Part shown: positions 1 through 12,010 of the stretch, piece after piece
Position numbering within the stretch: position 1 is the stretch's first letter
Layout: every line of letters begins with the position of its first letter
Source: Montifringilla adamsi
Taxonomy: Eukaryota; Chordata; Aves; Passeriformes; Passeridae
Length of the DNA: 64,000 bases
Direction: 5' to 3'
Assembly: GCA_017590115.1 (NCBI GenBank)
Contig: JAGGNK010007448.1
Location: 1,218,815 to 1,282,814 of the forward strand
The notes under the pieces: model-generated
What the model was told of the DNA's origin: nothing
The model's input: only the letters and a program-made list of their open reading frames with translations
The model's database searches: none
Program-made: the position numbers and the translations under genes

Positions 1-697
1 TTGGCCTTTATCCTACAGATACAGGAAGATTTCAGCTTCCAGGCCGTCCTCAGCACTTTGGCACTCAGAAGTCCAAAAGGGAAAGGAGCAGCATCCCTGG
101 GAAGGGGCAACATCCCTAGGAAGGAGCTCACTGCGTGGTCACCTGCTCTGCTCACGAGAGCAAGAGAAGCTTTGAAAGAAAACAAAAGTGCTGCTTTGAA
201 AGCAGCACCCAGAAGGAGCACCCAGCTGCCCTGTGTGTGACACTGCTGCCCAGCCATCACGCACCACCAAGATATCCACAAGACATCCAGATTCCCTGGG
301 GCCAGCAGCGAGCCAGGGCCGGGCCAGCTCCCCCTGCAGAGCCAGCGCTGCCAGAGCCACCAAAACCCACTCTGCACACCTGAGACAGCCACAGAGAGAC
401 CCCCGAGGAGAATAAAGGAAACTGGGGCTCTGCCCGAACGGGGGCACAGCCCTACCCCAGCTCGTGTCCATCCAGGCGGCAGAAGGAGCCGGGCCTGGGA
501 CACCTGGGAGCGCGTCCCACACCGCAGAGCCTGAGCCGGGCGCGGGGCGCTCCTGCCTCCAGGAATTACCGCGGCTCAGAGAGGCAGGAGCTGCTGCCCG
601 GCCCCGATTCCTTCGAGGAGCAGCTCCCCAGCCGCTTCCCAGGGCGCCCGGCCGGGGTGGCATCCCCGGGCTCCCCGAGCCGCGGCTCCGCGCTTAC
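1..697 (-). other. RGS3: RGS3 intron 1, 5' portion
   Basis: This is the sequence downstream, on the minus strand, of the RGS3 first coding exon. It begins with the donor GTAAGC at 697-692. I see no further exon here; the next RGS3 coding exon must lie beyond the window. The stretch from about 420 to 697 is GC-rich and continues the CpG-rich start region. Confidence 0.6.
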
Positions 698-785
698 CGA
701 ACGTGCTGAGGCAGAAGGACGCTCCCAGGAGGGCACCGGCCCGGCGGGAGCAGAGCGAGACCCTGCGCACATTGCCGGCCTCCAT
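698..785 (-). CDS. RGS3: RGS3 first coding exon (long isoform, partial gene)
   Basis: RGS3 is a GTPase-activating protein for heterotrimeric G-protein alpha subunits; long isoforms carry C2 and PDZ domains before the RGS domain. Only the first coding exon is here. The ATG is at 785-783 and reads 29 complete codons plus one base, ending at donor GTAAGC (697-692). The peptide starts MEAGNVRRVSLCSRRAG and ends LSTFG across the splice. Known mammalian long RGS3 begins MERSLHRVSLGSRRA and reaches LTTFG before its C2 domain, so the RVSL-SRR and L-TFG blocks align and the splice falls in the same glycine codon. RGS3 also lies divergently beside POLE3 in mammals, matching the layout here. An in-frame ATG exists 60 bp upstream (845-843), but homology favours 785. 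The rest of the gene lies beyond position 1. Confidence 0.85.
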
Positions 786-960
786 GGCACCGCTAATTAG
801 GAGCCGCGGTAATTGGAGCCGTCCCCGAGGGAGCGGGGTTTCCACGGGACACGGAACAACCGCCGCGGTTTGAATGGAGCGGCTCCCATCGGCCCCGGGG
901 CTGGACCCGGGACCGCACCTGCGGCCACGTGCCAGGGCGGGGACAGTGCCGGGATGGGGA
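786..960 (-). promoter_or_regulatory. RGS3: CpG-rich RGS3 start region
   Basis: Immediately upstream of the RGS3 ATG the sequence is GC- and CpG-rich, and CpG density falls off after about 950. It lacks a TATA box. I infer the 5' UTR and core promoter of the long RGS3 transcript lie here; no initiation site can be fixed from sequence alone. Confidence 0.4.
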
Positions 961-3900
961 CAGTGCCACCCTGGAGCAGCTCAGGTGTCTCCTCTGGACA
1001 CATCCAGCAGCCCCAGGTCCTTCTGTGGGTGGCCCCAGAGCTGGACACTCTTGCAGGACTCTGGCTCAGACCCAGCTCCAGCCCACCCCTGATGATGTGC
1101 TGGGGCTCAGAGGAGGCTCCACAAAAGGGGGAATTGGATGTTTTCCTCATGTCCAGCACCCTGACAAAGCCACAGCAGCCCTAGCCTGGCCCTCCTCACT
1201 CACAGCCATCCAAACCTGCCACAGGATCTGATGCTGAGACAGACAAAAGTGTTCAGAACTGGGAGCGGGGTGGAGAGATCTCCCAGCCCAGCACAGAGCA
1301 GAGAAGCCAGCACAGCCCAGTAACTCTGCAGGACAAGGACCATCTGCCCAGGCTTCTTCCACAGGGACGAGCAGGGTATGACTGGTGAGGCAGAGCTGTT
1401 TTACACTTCCCTTAACACAGAGCCAGCTGTGGAGCCCCAGGTGAACTCTCTCGAAGGGCAGTGGGGCAGAGCAGTGTCCCTCAGCCCTGATGGAGCCACA
1501 CTCACAGCAGCTGTAAAGGCAAAAGAGCCTCAGCTGGGATTTTGGTGTCCCTCAGCCCTGTGCCAGTGTGTACCAGGATGGACAGACCTACCACACCCTG
1601 CCCAGTGCCTCCAGGTACCCCAAAATATCTCCAGCTCCATCTTCACAGCCCCTAGGCAGAGGCAGCAGTTTGGAAAGGCTGTTTGCTCACTGGAAAAGCT
1701 GTGTTTGCCCCCAAAGGCTGCCAGGGGCACTGGATTGATTCAGCTGAACTTCCACCAGCAAAACTGCCTGAAACTGAAGGAAAAGCAACAGGAGGGACAC
1801 AGAGCAAACAAGGGAGGCAAGGAGGGAGGAATGCTCTGCACAGCCCAATCCATCTGTGCCACAGCCACCTATTGTACCACTGCCATAAATCCAAGCCCCT
1901 TTGGGCACTGGTGGAGACAAAAACCCCAGCAGCCTCTGAAGGCTTCGGACAAAGAGCACAGCTCTGCTGGGGCTGCCTGTGCCTGCAGTGTCAGCCTGAC
2001 CCTGGCACCCTGCAGGGGCCTTGGGAGGCTCCCAGCCCAGAGCCAGCCAGCACTGCCCAGGGCCTGGTGCCTCGGGGGGTGTTCAGAGCGGGGGAGGGCC
2101 TGGCAGGGTTTCTGCTGCCAGCTCCCATGCCAAGGTCCTGCTTTCCTGGTGGAAAGGGGCCAGGTGCCTCCTTTTCCCTCCTTCCCACAGCACAGCAGCA
2201 AGGCACCAGCCAGGATGGGAGCAGGGCAATGTGCAGCTCAGGGAGCAGTGGGGTGGAAAAGGCCCAGAGCTGAGTCCACTCAGGCTGTGAGAGTCCCTTT
2301 CCAGCTCTGGGAAGCACACAGGTCCTTGCCCATGGATGCAGTGTTGCTGGAGGCCCCTGCACCCACAGCCCAAGGGCAGAGGCACCAGGCACATCCGTGG
2401 GCACAGCTGGGCTGCACAGCTCTCCTGCAGCTCCCCATCCCCTCCTGTGTCTCCAGCCACGGGATCCAGGGCCCAGGGTGGGCTGAGGAACAAAGAAGTA
2501 TTTCTTCTGTAATTGCTGCGTGTTTGTCTAGCACAGCAGTGGCCTTTGCTGCCCCCATCACAATGCAGGGGATGCACAAGCAGGGCAGGATGGGGCAGTG
2601 AGCAGAAACATCTGTGAGACAGCACCAGGAGCTCCTCAGCAGCCCCAGCACATCTGCCTGCTCTCCAGCACATCTGCCTGCTCCCACAGCACATCTGCCC
2701 GCTCTCACAGCACATCTGCCCGCTCTCACAGCACTGCTGGGTTGGAGCCCAGGGGTAGCTGGATCCCCATTCCCAGCTGGCAGTGTCAGAGGTGAGCAGA
2801 AGGTGCAGCCTGGTCACACTGATCCCTGCAAGTCTGGGCCACCACCTAAATTCTCCTGTCTACCTGGTGGCCCCAAAACTCCCAGAGTTGCCCAGCAGCC
2901 TCTGGAATCCTTCAGGACCCAGGAAGCCCCAGGGAAGCCCCAGCTGCTGGCTCCTGCCCCTCCACCAGGGACTTGAAGCAGCAAGCCCAGGGCGAGGTCT
3001 GGTGGAATGTGGGGGGCACAGGAGGGGAAAGGCTGCTCCAGCAGCTCTGCCCAGAACAAGAACCTGCTTCCCACATCTGGCACAGCTGCTTTGCAGGTCC
3101 TTGAGGAAGGGATTAATGCAGTTATCAAAACCCAGAAGCACAAGGAGGGGAGCACAGAGAGGGAAGGGGTCCTTTGCCAGCAGGCAGGAGCAATCCCTGC
3201 ATCCTAGGCAGGCTCTCCAGCCAGGAGCCAACCTGGCCAGGCACTCAGCCAATGCCACAGCATCCCACAATGGCCTGTCCCAGCTGCCCAAGTTGATATT
3301 TGCACCCTGGCATTCCAAAACACATCCCCATGGCCTGCTCCACACTCTCCCTGCAGAAGGGCACAGCCAGGGGAGCAGCTCTGGCTCTCCCCAGGAGCAA
3401 AGCCCCCAGCTTCAGCACAGCTCACCAACATCAGAGCTCCTCCAAAATATGACAGGCTGACACTGGAGATGTCACATCCTCTACACATTTTGCTGATGGC
3501 AAAAGAGCCCAGGATATAGAGCTGGGGTGGGGATGAACCCTTTAATCCCACCCTCATTTTCATCCCATCCTCAACAGACAGCACTGGGAGAGGAACTGAA
3601 GTGTATTTATGTTACAAAATTCCAAGAGCTCTCCTGTCCTGCCCACAGGGAGGGTCTGGGGACCACTCATCATCCCAGCCCTGGGGTCTACAGAGAAACC
3701 TCACAAAGGCTCAAAATCCCTCTCTCATGGATGTGTTTATAATGCAGAGGGAGAGGCCCTGGACTGCCTGGGGTCACAGTCAGTGCTGCTGTCACCTCCT
3801 GGACAGGAGGGCTGAAGAACAGCCCTGCCACAGTTCCCCTCTGTCCCTGGCCATGTGCCCCAGGAGCTCTGCTGATGTCGGAGCCCCACAGACACAGGAA

Positions 3901-6900
3901 CATGACACCAAAGCTCTGTTCTGGACAGGCAAGAACCAGCACACAGGTGGGGTGGCCCTGCTCAGGGATCCAGGGTTGTTTCTAAGGCGTTTCTGAATGT
4001 TCCTCCTTTCAGAATAATGAAAAACCCTTCATTTGTTCAGCTGAATCCATTTGCTGACATTCCCAGTGATCTCCACCTGCCACCCATCAAAACTGAAACT
4101 TTTTCCCAGCAAATTTATTTGCCCCTGGGAAAAACCAAACCAATCTGGGATTGCCTTTTTCACTGCATAGCTCAGCCCACTGGACAGACAACACCAAGCA
4201 GCTTCCTGAGCGAGCAGCAAACAATTCCCTTCACAATCCCAGGTATCCTGAGCCCCTGGAATGGGAGCAGGGTTTGTACCTGCCCAGCCTTGCCGTGTCC
4301 TGGTCCCTGTCACAGCACAGCACCCTGGCAGCCCCAGCACCATGATTTGTGTGGCTCCTCTCAGCAGCTCCCACAGCTCTCCCAGCACACAGAGGTGTTT
4401 ACACTCCCCCTGTCTCCCAGGAGCTCCCCAGGCTCACACAAAGCCTCCTCTCTCTCTCTCATTGCAAAAGGCTTTTAAGAGGCAAACAGGACAGTAATAA
4501 ATGCTCTGTCTCTCCAGCTAAAGCAGGCAGTCTCACAGCTTTGGGTGAAAGAGTCCCAGGGGACAGGGTTTTCAAAATATAAATAAATAAATTATAGTAA
4601 AGATTCTCTGTAGGACTCCTGAGCCACAGAACTCTCCCCACCCATCTCCCAGAGGGTTTGAGGCTCGCTAGCTGCAGAAATCACTCCTAATACACAACCA
4701 GGAGATTCAAATCCATTCTGTCCTGCAGCACAGAGAGCCCTGAGCTCAAACATGATCTCACATGGAGCTGGGCATTTCCAACCCCCCCACAACAGGCATG
4801 GGGGAGATACAGACCCTCATCTCCTCCAGCCACCAGGATCTGGCTGCCATGAGCAGCCACCCACAGAGCCATCACCCATGCACCCCTCCTCCCCCAGGGG
4901 AATGAGCAGTGCTGCACAGGCAGGGGGAAATCACCGAGCACTCACGAGTGAGCCCCAGCTGCTCCATGGCTCCCACGCAGGGTCAGATCCTCTCCAGCAA
5001 TGGCCACGTTGGGATTCAGCTGCCACGAGCCTTTGGTCGTGGTACCAGTGCAAGGGGAGGGGGGAAACCCAAATCCAAACCAGTATAGAAATGTCCCAAG
5101 GGAGCAGAGATCCAGTCTGGGGAGGTACAAATTAAATTGTAAGCTGGGAAGAGATGGTGGTCCTGCGACAGCTCCGTTCTCTGCTGGCTCCCAACAGCAA
5201 GGAATCAACTCCTCCTAACTTCCCTCCTCACATTCCAACCCTGGGACTGACCTTAACCTGCAGTGTTGTTGGAGTCTCCAGCAAACTGCCCATTCAGCTG
5301 GTTGGCCTGGGAGTTAATGACTTTCTTTTAAAATTTAACACCGTTCTCCATCACAAATTTCACTCTGCCAGCACTAGGATCTGCCTTTGACTGGATATTC
5401 AAATCCAAACACGTGCTTACACAGTTATTCCAGGCAAAAGGGTAACATATGCACACAGAAAACACACAAGGTTGAGGCTGCCTTTGGAACTAGAGAAAAT
5501 AAATCAGGCTGGGAAAAATTATCTGGCTTCCCAGATGGTAAGAGGATTGCAAGAAGGAGGGTTTGGGCTATTTCAGGGCAATCCTGAGGGCAGATTTCTG
5601 GGATTAGCACAGCCTGGCATATAGAGCAGACACACAAACACAGCACTTTCCAGCAGTGGGAACACTGCAGCCCCTCTTCCCCAGGGCCCAGCTGAGGTGC
5701 TGCTGTCCCTGACACCACCTCTGCAGCAGGCACAGCTGAGCTTCTCCCTGGAAAACTCCAATTAGGAACCCAACAAAGAGGCATACAGGCACATTAGTAA
5801 ATTATTTTCCAGTCCAAGGCCTAAGAAAGGTTTCTCCTCCTTCCAGGGTATTTTAGGTACCCACCCCTCCTCTGCTCACATCCCAGAGTGTGAGCTTCCT
5901 TTTGGAGCCCAAATCTCAGCCAGAGCAGCAGCAACATCCCCAGCGTGGGCTTTGTTGCTGCCTTTGCCACCCTCCAGCTCCCTTGTCTCCTTCTTTCCAG
6001 GCAGATGCACTCAGGACTCCACATTCCTGGAAAATGGCCCCTTCCAGCTGGGAGAGGACAGTGCACTGGGTGTCAGACCAGCACTGACCCAGCCTCACGG
6101 GCTGCTCCTGCCTACTGCACAAAACCACCCAGCCCCTTCCACAGTGCCCCCACAGCCAGCATATGATCCCAGCACAACACTGCTGCTTTGCCAAAATATT
6201 GGAGTCTTGACAACATCCAGTCTGACAAGAACTGTGTCTCTGCCTCTCCACAGGACTTCATGTGTTTGGCCTTTTGCACCCATCGTTTTGGCTAACAAAT
6301 TCTTTGGCTGATCTCTTTTCTAAACCTCCCTCTCTGCCCCTTCCCCACGAAATGCAAGGTCTGAACATGCACAGGGAGCAGCCCACGGCCCTTCCTGGGC
6401 TCTGAGGCGTGGCTGCAAGAGCTCAGGATGGAAGCACAGAGTATTTCTAGGGCAGGCAGAAGCTCTGTGACAAACCCCACGTGAGCAGGAGCTGGCACAG
6501 CCCCTTGGTGGCTCACCAGGGATGTAGAGCACAGAACAGTCTCCCTGCACAACCACTTGTTCCTGTGCCCATCCTTCGGCAGGGCCAAGCTTGCTGCAAA
6601 CAGCTCATCTTGTCCCTTTGTCACTGCTAAACTGGCTGAAACTAAGGCAGCTGTGACCACAACATGGTTTCTATAAGAGCTGCTCCAAACCAGCTCCTCT
6701 CCAGGAGGAGGGCAGCAGGAAAAAAGTGGGAGAGCAAGAAGCTCTTGTTTTATTTCAGTTCAGATTTTTACCCATCTTGAGCACTCTAAACCTGCAGAAA
6801 CTGCCTGGCTTCTTCCCCTGCTGCCCTGGGGCTGGTTAGGGAGACATCCAGGGTTAATTCAGGAGAGGGATCCCTTTGAGGCACAGGGCTGTTTCCCGGT

Positions 6901-7028
6901 CCCTCCAGAAGCATCCTGTACAGAACATCTCCTCTAGGGCTGGAAGAGCCTCCACTGTCACCCTTCACAGCGAGGAGCAGTGATCACAGAGAGCAGCAGC
7001 CATCAGAGCACCATGGGTTATCCATGGT
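961..7028. other. Gene-free stretch between RGS3 and POLE3, first part
   Basis: No exon with convincing homology was seen on either strand. The base composition is moderately GC-rich with many CAGC/CTGG words, and long open frames occur in several frames at once without domain-like content. The only structured element is the short 21-bp tandem repeat near 2.65-2.74 kb. The mammalian neighbour C9orf43, which sits between RGS3 and POLE3 in human, is not recognisable. Confidence 0.5.
2650..2740. repeat. Short tandem repeat, about 21 bp unit
   Basis: Four to five imperfect copies of a unit reading CAGCACATCTGCCTGCTCTC lie head to tail, with some copies reading CCCGCTCTCA instead. On the opposite strand this gives a repetitive Cys/Gln/Met-rich frame that is only a shadow of the repeat. 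Confidence 0.75.
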
Positions 7029-7029
7029 G

Positions 7030-7185
7030 TGGAATCCCCATCCCTGGAAGTGTCCCAGGCCAGGCTGGATGGGGCTTGGAGCAGCCTGGGATAGTGGGAG
7101 GTGTCCCTGCCCATGGCAGGGGTGGCACTGGATGGGCTTTAGGGTTCTTTCCACCACAAACCAGTCTGGAGTTCCATGATTCTTT
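7030..7185 (+). mobile_element. CR1 LINE 3' fragment
   Basis: This holds the typical CR1 3' end: CCATCCCTGGAAGTGTCCCA, then the GGATGGGGCTTGGAGCAGCC block, GGGAGGTGTCCCTGCCCATG, and a degenerate ATTCTATGATTCT-type tail near 7175. It is sense orientation on the plus strand. Confidence 0.85.
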
Positions 7186-8074
7186 CCCCAGGAAAGGCAC
7201 ACAGCTCAGTCCAATTGCCTCTGAGAAGGCTGGGAGGATGCTGACCCCAAAGCACTAATGGGGCATCATAAACTGGTTTTTACTTCTTTTTTTTTTTCAT
7301 TCTTTTTCCCTTCTGCCATGCCTAGCCTGCAGGATAACAGTGAGTTGTGCACACATCTGACTTAGTACCCAAACACCTGACAATTTTCCCAGCTCAAAGT
7401 TTTGTCCTTTGTTTTGCATTTCCTTAGGGCAGTGGGACTTCCTCAGGCCAGGTGTTTAACACACACCTGTCCTACAGCCTTAACCTGATTAAAAGCCCAG
7501 TGAATTACAGCAGCACATCAGCTCACAGCACCATTCTTCTGCACTCTGAAACCTCAATGACACAGAAGAGCAGCACCATGAGACATTCCAGGTCTCTTAG
7601 AGGATGTCTGATTCGAGCATCCAGTCCTGCTGCAGCATTTTGACAAATGCTGAGTATTAGTCCATTGTTGATTTATTTTAATGCAATAAAAACAATGTAA
7701 TAACCAAGCTGGGTCTTTAGTGACCCTTCTCATAAAAGAGATCAGTTTCAATATAGCAAAAGGTCTCTTGGGAATTATGCTTTTGGCCTTAGAATGGTCA
7801 AATGGATCAAAGTAATGAAGTTAAAACAGCTTAGGAAGTTATTGCCTGTCACCTGAGCTGAACTGCTGGGCTCAGTCTGGAGCTGCAGGAAATAGCTGAG
7901 CTCTCCTCTCAGGTACCTCACATGGCTCTGCTCCCCAGCTCTGACACTGCTCTGCCTCCCAGTGAGCCAGGTTAGCTCACTAATTTCACAGAAAATCAAA
8001 GATTTCTGGCATTTTGTACCCAAACAGATTTGACTAGGGCATGTGATGGGAGGAGACAGATCAAATGCCAGAAA

Positions 8075-8350
8075 TCTTAGACTGACTTGGGCTGGGAGAG
8101 ACCTTAAAGCTCATCCCATCCCACCCCCTGCCATGGGCAGGGACACCTCCCACTGTCCCAGGCTGCTCCCAGCCCTGTCCAACCTGGCCTTGGGCACTGC
8201 CAGGGATCCAGGGGCAGCCACAGCTGCTCTGGGCACCCTGTGCCAGGGCCTGCCCACCCTCCCAGGGAACAATTCCTCCCCAATATCTAACTAAATGTAT
8301 CCTCCTTCAGTTTAATGCCATTGTCCTTTGTCCTGGGGCACAACAGAAAG
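8075..8350 (-). mobile_element. CR1 LINE 3' fragment
   Basis: This is an antisense CR1 3' end: GGGAGAGACCTTAAAGCTCA, GGGCAGGGACACCTCCCACT and GCAGCCACAGCTGCTCTGGG, running to the TTTGTCCTGGGGCACAACAG block. It is one of the longer copies in this interval. Confidence 0.87.
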
Positions 8351-8564
8351 GGGTAAGTTGGCATTTTTCTTGACAGAGATCTCCTTTGTCAGCTGGTGAG
8401 ACCCCATTCCCAGGCTGGACAAGTAACCAAGGTTCTCCAACATTTTTTATGTTCAGTTAAGCTGATCTAAGAGTGAAGCTGCTGCTCCAAGGGCAGCTGC
8501 CTCATTTCTCCCCCCAGAACTCTGATCCTGACTCCCCCCTTTAGCCCAAGCATGGGAACAGGCA

Positions 8565-8745
8565 CACAGAGTCTCTCCAGCTAGAAGGGACCCAGAAGGA
8601 TCATCAAACCCCACTCCCTTGCAGGACTAGAATTAAATCTATGACTAATCACATCCTCCAGATGTTTCTGGAGCTCTGGCAGCCTTAGTGCCATGACCAC
8701 TTCCCCAGGGAGCTCGTGCCAGTGACCACCATCCTCTCAGTGAGG
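8565..8745 (-). mobile_element. Old, diverged CR1 fragment
   Basis: This has the antisense CR1 layout (AGAAGGGACCCAGAAGGATC, then CCACTTCCCCAGGGAGCTCG) but with many differences from the other copies, suggesting an older insertion. Confidence 0.55.
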
Positions 8746-9964
8746 AATCTTTACAAGAATATTTAAGCAGACAGTATATTTAAGAATATCAAAGAAAATA
8801 AAAGCAGAGCCATTGGGTCAGATGAAGCTCCTGTTTCATGTCAGACGGTGATGCCCAGGGGAGAACACAACAACAGAGCAGGCACGAGACATTTTCCAAA
8901 ATAGCTGCCCAGCCCCAAACCATTTTCAATTCAAGGACTTTCCACTCCTGTAGGGTCAACTTTAATGTACATTTGGCAGACACAGAAGCTGGATCCCATT
9001 TGTGTAGTGGCACACTACACCATTAGCCCACCTTACTGGGGCATCTTTAAGCCACCTCTGTGGATTAATTGGTATTCTGGATCAATTAGCTGAGCACAGC
9101 CTGATTATTGCCCATATTGTTTAAGCATGATCCCATTACCCATAATCAGGAAGGCATTCCCTTCCCTGGGAGCTGAGAGCATTCACTGTCCCCATGCTGT
9201 TCCAGAGCCCCAGGGTCATCTGTCCAGGTGAGAGGATGTCTGACCCTGCTGCAGAGCCCAGCTCTGGCTGGAGCACGGCACAAACAGGAGCAAGATTCAT
9301 GGTGCCACAAACCCGAGTGAACACCACCAGAGGTGACACAGAGGTTACCCTACAGCTTTCCTTCCCAAAGCACTTTCCAAAGGGAATAACAAAGTTACAG
9401 TTAATGCAATAGTCGTCCATGTGGCTGAAAATAGCTCCTGACCTGGAACACAGGATTTGTCCAAGTCTCTGTCGTAGGTCACATAGGAAGGTCCACTCAA
9501 TCAGCAGAATTTTAGACTGGTGCTTTTTTGACAGTTAAAACTGCTGAATTCGTTTATGGCTAAAAAAAGAATGCCAGGAAGATATTTTGAAAGCGCTGCA
9601 CTTGGAGGCCTTCATCAGAGGTGAGCTAAACTTAGAGGGACTGAGGTAGGAAGAGAAGTGTGTGAGTGACACCTCCATGGGACAGCTCCATCCTCTGGGG
9701 ACCAGGCTCCTGCCTGCAGTGCCTGGCTTGTCTTTAGGGGAAGGAAAAATGGAATCATTCCAGGCACCAGCTCTCAGTTAGAGGACTGATGCACTTAAAA
9801 TTTTAGAGATTATAATGACCAAGTAAAAGCTTATTTCCTTTTAAAAAGGATACTGCCAAGTGTTTCACATTCATTCTTCTTCCACAGCCAAAAGAAAAAG
9901 GAATTTTAAAAACAGAGCAGTTGTAGACAGTCTCCCAAGGAAATTTAAATTGGTACATACAAAC

Positions 9965-10200
9965 CATCCAAACACCAGTTTGGGATGTGTCCCTGTGTCT
10001 CTTCCTTCATCCAACACCAGTTTGGGATGAGTCCCTGTGTCCCTGCCTTCATCCACACCACTTCTGGGATGAGTCCTGTCTCTCTTCCTTCGTCCAATGC
10101 CAGTTTGGGATGTGTCCCTGCCTTCATCCAGCACCAGTTTGGGATGAGTCCCTGTGTCCCTGCATCATCCAGCACCATGGGATGTGTCCCTGCCTTCTGC
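9965..10200. repeat. Minisatellite, about 40 bp unit
   Basis: About six imperfect copies of a unit of about 40 bp share the core CACCAGTTTGGGATGAGTCC followed by CTGTGTCCCTGCCTTCATCC. Unit lengths vary because CTGTGTC blocks are gained or lost. It explains the multiple open repetitive frames in both directions. Confidence 0.85.
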
Positions 10201-10239
10201 TTTGTGACCACTGTGTCTCTTGCTGTTTGTTTTGACTCT

Positions 10240-10385
10240 CCTGAGCGCTGCCTGTCCCCCTGAGTCAGCCCGAGGCGGGGATCCCTCCCAGCAGCAGCGC
10301 GGGTGGATCCGTTCCGTTCAGCACTAACGAGGGGCAGAGGTGTGAAGTGACTCACGGGAGAGGAACGCGCTGAACGCTTCTCAGG
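10240..10385. promoter_or_regulatory. GC-rich island with two AP-1-type sites
   Basis: A roughly 140-bp GC- and CpG-enriched block interrupts an AT-richer region. It contains TGAGTCAGC at 10261-10269 and TGACTCA at 10348-10354, both matches to the AP-1/NF-E2 core. No exon is evident, so I infer a candidate distal regulatory element; the target gene is unknown. Confidence 0.3.
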
Positions 10386-10914
10386 CTCAAGCCCTCACAG
10401 TTAATCCTGCAACCCCAAAACATTCTGAGCAGAGCCAGGGAGTGCCCAGAGGGAGGGATTTGCTGTTCAGAACTTTCCTGTGCGCCACGTCCTGGCACAC
10501 CTCATCCCTGATTCTGCAAGAGGAAGAGTTATCTGTTACTGCATCAACAGCCTCTTATTTACAGGACTTGAGTGCACCCATCCAAACAGGGCTTCAAGAG
10601 TACTGGAACAATACAGGTGTTCCACAATGACTGTTCTACATCGAATAATCTGTATTTTTGTATTAACATTTTTTTCTTTGGCCATGATGATACTGAAGTG
10701 TCATTTTCACAGAAGTCAAGTGAGATTCAAGTCCCTGTACTAACAGGGGGTTCTGAGGAGTACAAACACTGCTGGGTAAGCTCTGTGCCTGCAGCTAAAC
10801 CATAAATGTCACATTTTTGTGCAATTTTGTGAAAAGCAAGCAGGCTAAAGGAGTGCCCACCCTCACTGCAGGCTTAAAACTCGCAGTGTTCATCTCCTGA
10901 CATCAGTGCAGAGT

Positions 10915-11150
10915 CATTGAACAGAATCACAGAATGTGGAAGGGACCTTAATGATCCTCTCATTCCACCCCTGCCCTGGGCAGGGACACCTTCCACTGTC
11001 CCAGGCCGCCCCAAATCTCAGCATCCAGCCTGGCCTTGGGCACTGCCAGGGATCCAGGGGCAGCCACAGCTGCTCTGGGCACCCTGTGCCAGGGTCTCCC
11101 CACCTTCCCAGGGTGTTTTCTTAATATCTAATTTAGAGCATTTAAATCTA
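10915..11150 (-). mobile_element. CR1 LINE 3' fragment
   Basis: This begins with the AATCACAGAATGTGGAAGGG block, an antisense CR1 3' terminus. The conserved GGGCAGGGACACCTTCCACT and GCAGCCACAGCTGCTCTGGG blocks follow. Confidence 0.88.
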
Positions 11151-11399
11151 AATCTGTTATAGCCTTTCCCTGAGGTACAGAAGTACAATATTGTCCCATG
11201 GCTTTGCTTTCCCTCTCGGGCTGAGCTGTTGCTCCTCTGTCACTGTATCTATACCTGTGCTACATGGAACAACATTTTTGTTCCAGTGTAAAATGTGACT
11301 CACAGCAGTAAACTTGAGCATTGTATGTTCAACATTTCCCGTGTTTTACGTGTGACAGTGAAACAAGACCAGAAAGATGATTTAATATAAAGGCTCTGG

Positions 11400-11540
11400 A
11401 CCTACAGGATATAAGGCCAGGATGGCTGCCCCTGGATCGCTGGAAGTGTCCCAGGCCAGGCTGGGCAGGGCTTGGAGCAACCTGGGATAGTGGGAGGTGT
11501 CCCTGCCCATGGAATGGGTTTTAATGTCCCTTCCTGGGAC
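11400..11540 (+). mobile_element. CR1 LINE 3' fragment
   Basis: This carries the sense CR1 blocks CTGGAAGTGTCCCAGGCCAG and AACCTGGGATAGTGGGAGGT, ending near the tail of the element. It is truncated at both ends. Confidence 0.8.
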
Positions 11541-11879
11541 TCAAGTACCAACCCACAGACATTGTAATTAAAAACAAATACAGACTCACACCAGGGACCA
11601 GGGAGGAGAGCCTGATGTGTCCAGAAGACACAAAGAGCTGGACAGTCCAGCCCAGGCTTTGCTGGTGAATGGGCCAGCTTTGGGCCATATCCCTGGATTT
11701 GGGCAGCCCCATTCCTGGCTCTGCTCCATCCCACCCCTTCCCCAGGCAGTCCCACACCACCACCTCACTTCTCAGTTCATGGACAAAAACACCTCATGCT
11801 CTAAAAAACAAAAACCAAAATGAGCAGCAGTGGCACCCAAGGGCTCCAAGAGCTCTGAGCCACCCTCTGTCTGGGATCC

Positions 11880-12010
11880 AAGCCTGCCACGGTCACTGTC
11901 ACAGCAGCTCAGTGTGCCATGGTCACTGTCACACCAGCTCAGTCTGTCATGGGTCACTGTCACAGCAGCTCAGTGTGCCACGGTCACTGTCACAGCAGCT
12001 CAGCCTGCCC
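11880..12010. repeat. Tandem repeat, about 30 bp unit
   Basis: Four copies of a unit of about 30 bp share the core CACGGTCACTGTCACAGCAG followed by CTCAGTGTGC. Copies differ by a few bases. Confidence 0.85.

Noticed and set aside
9960..10240. Possible short-repeat protein gene or CRISPR-like array
   Set aside because: Repeats are contiguous with no unique spacers and vary in length; it is a minisatellite in a vertebrate genome.
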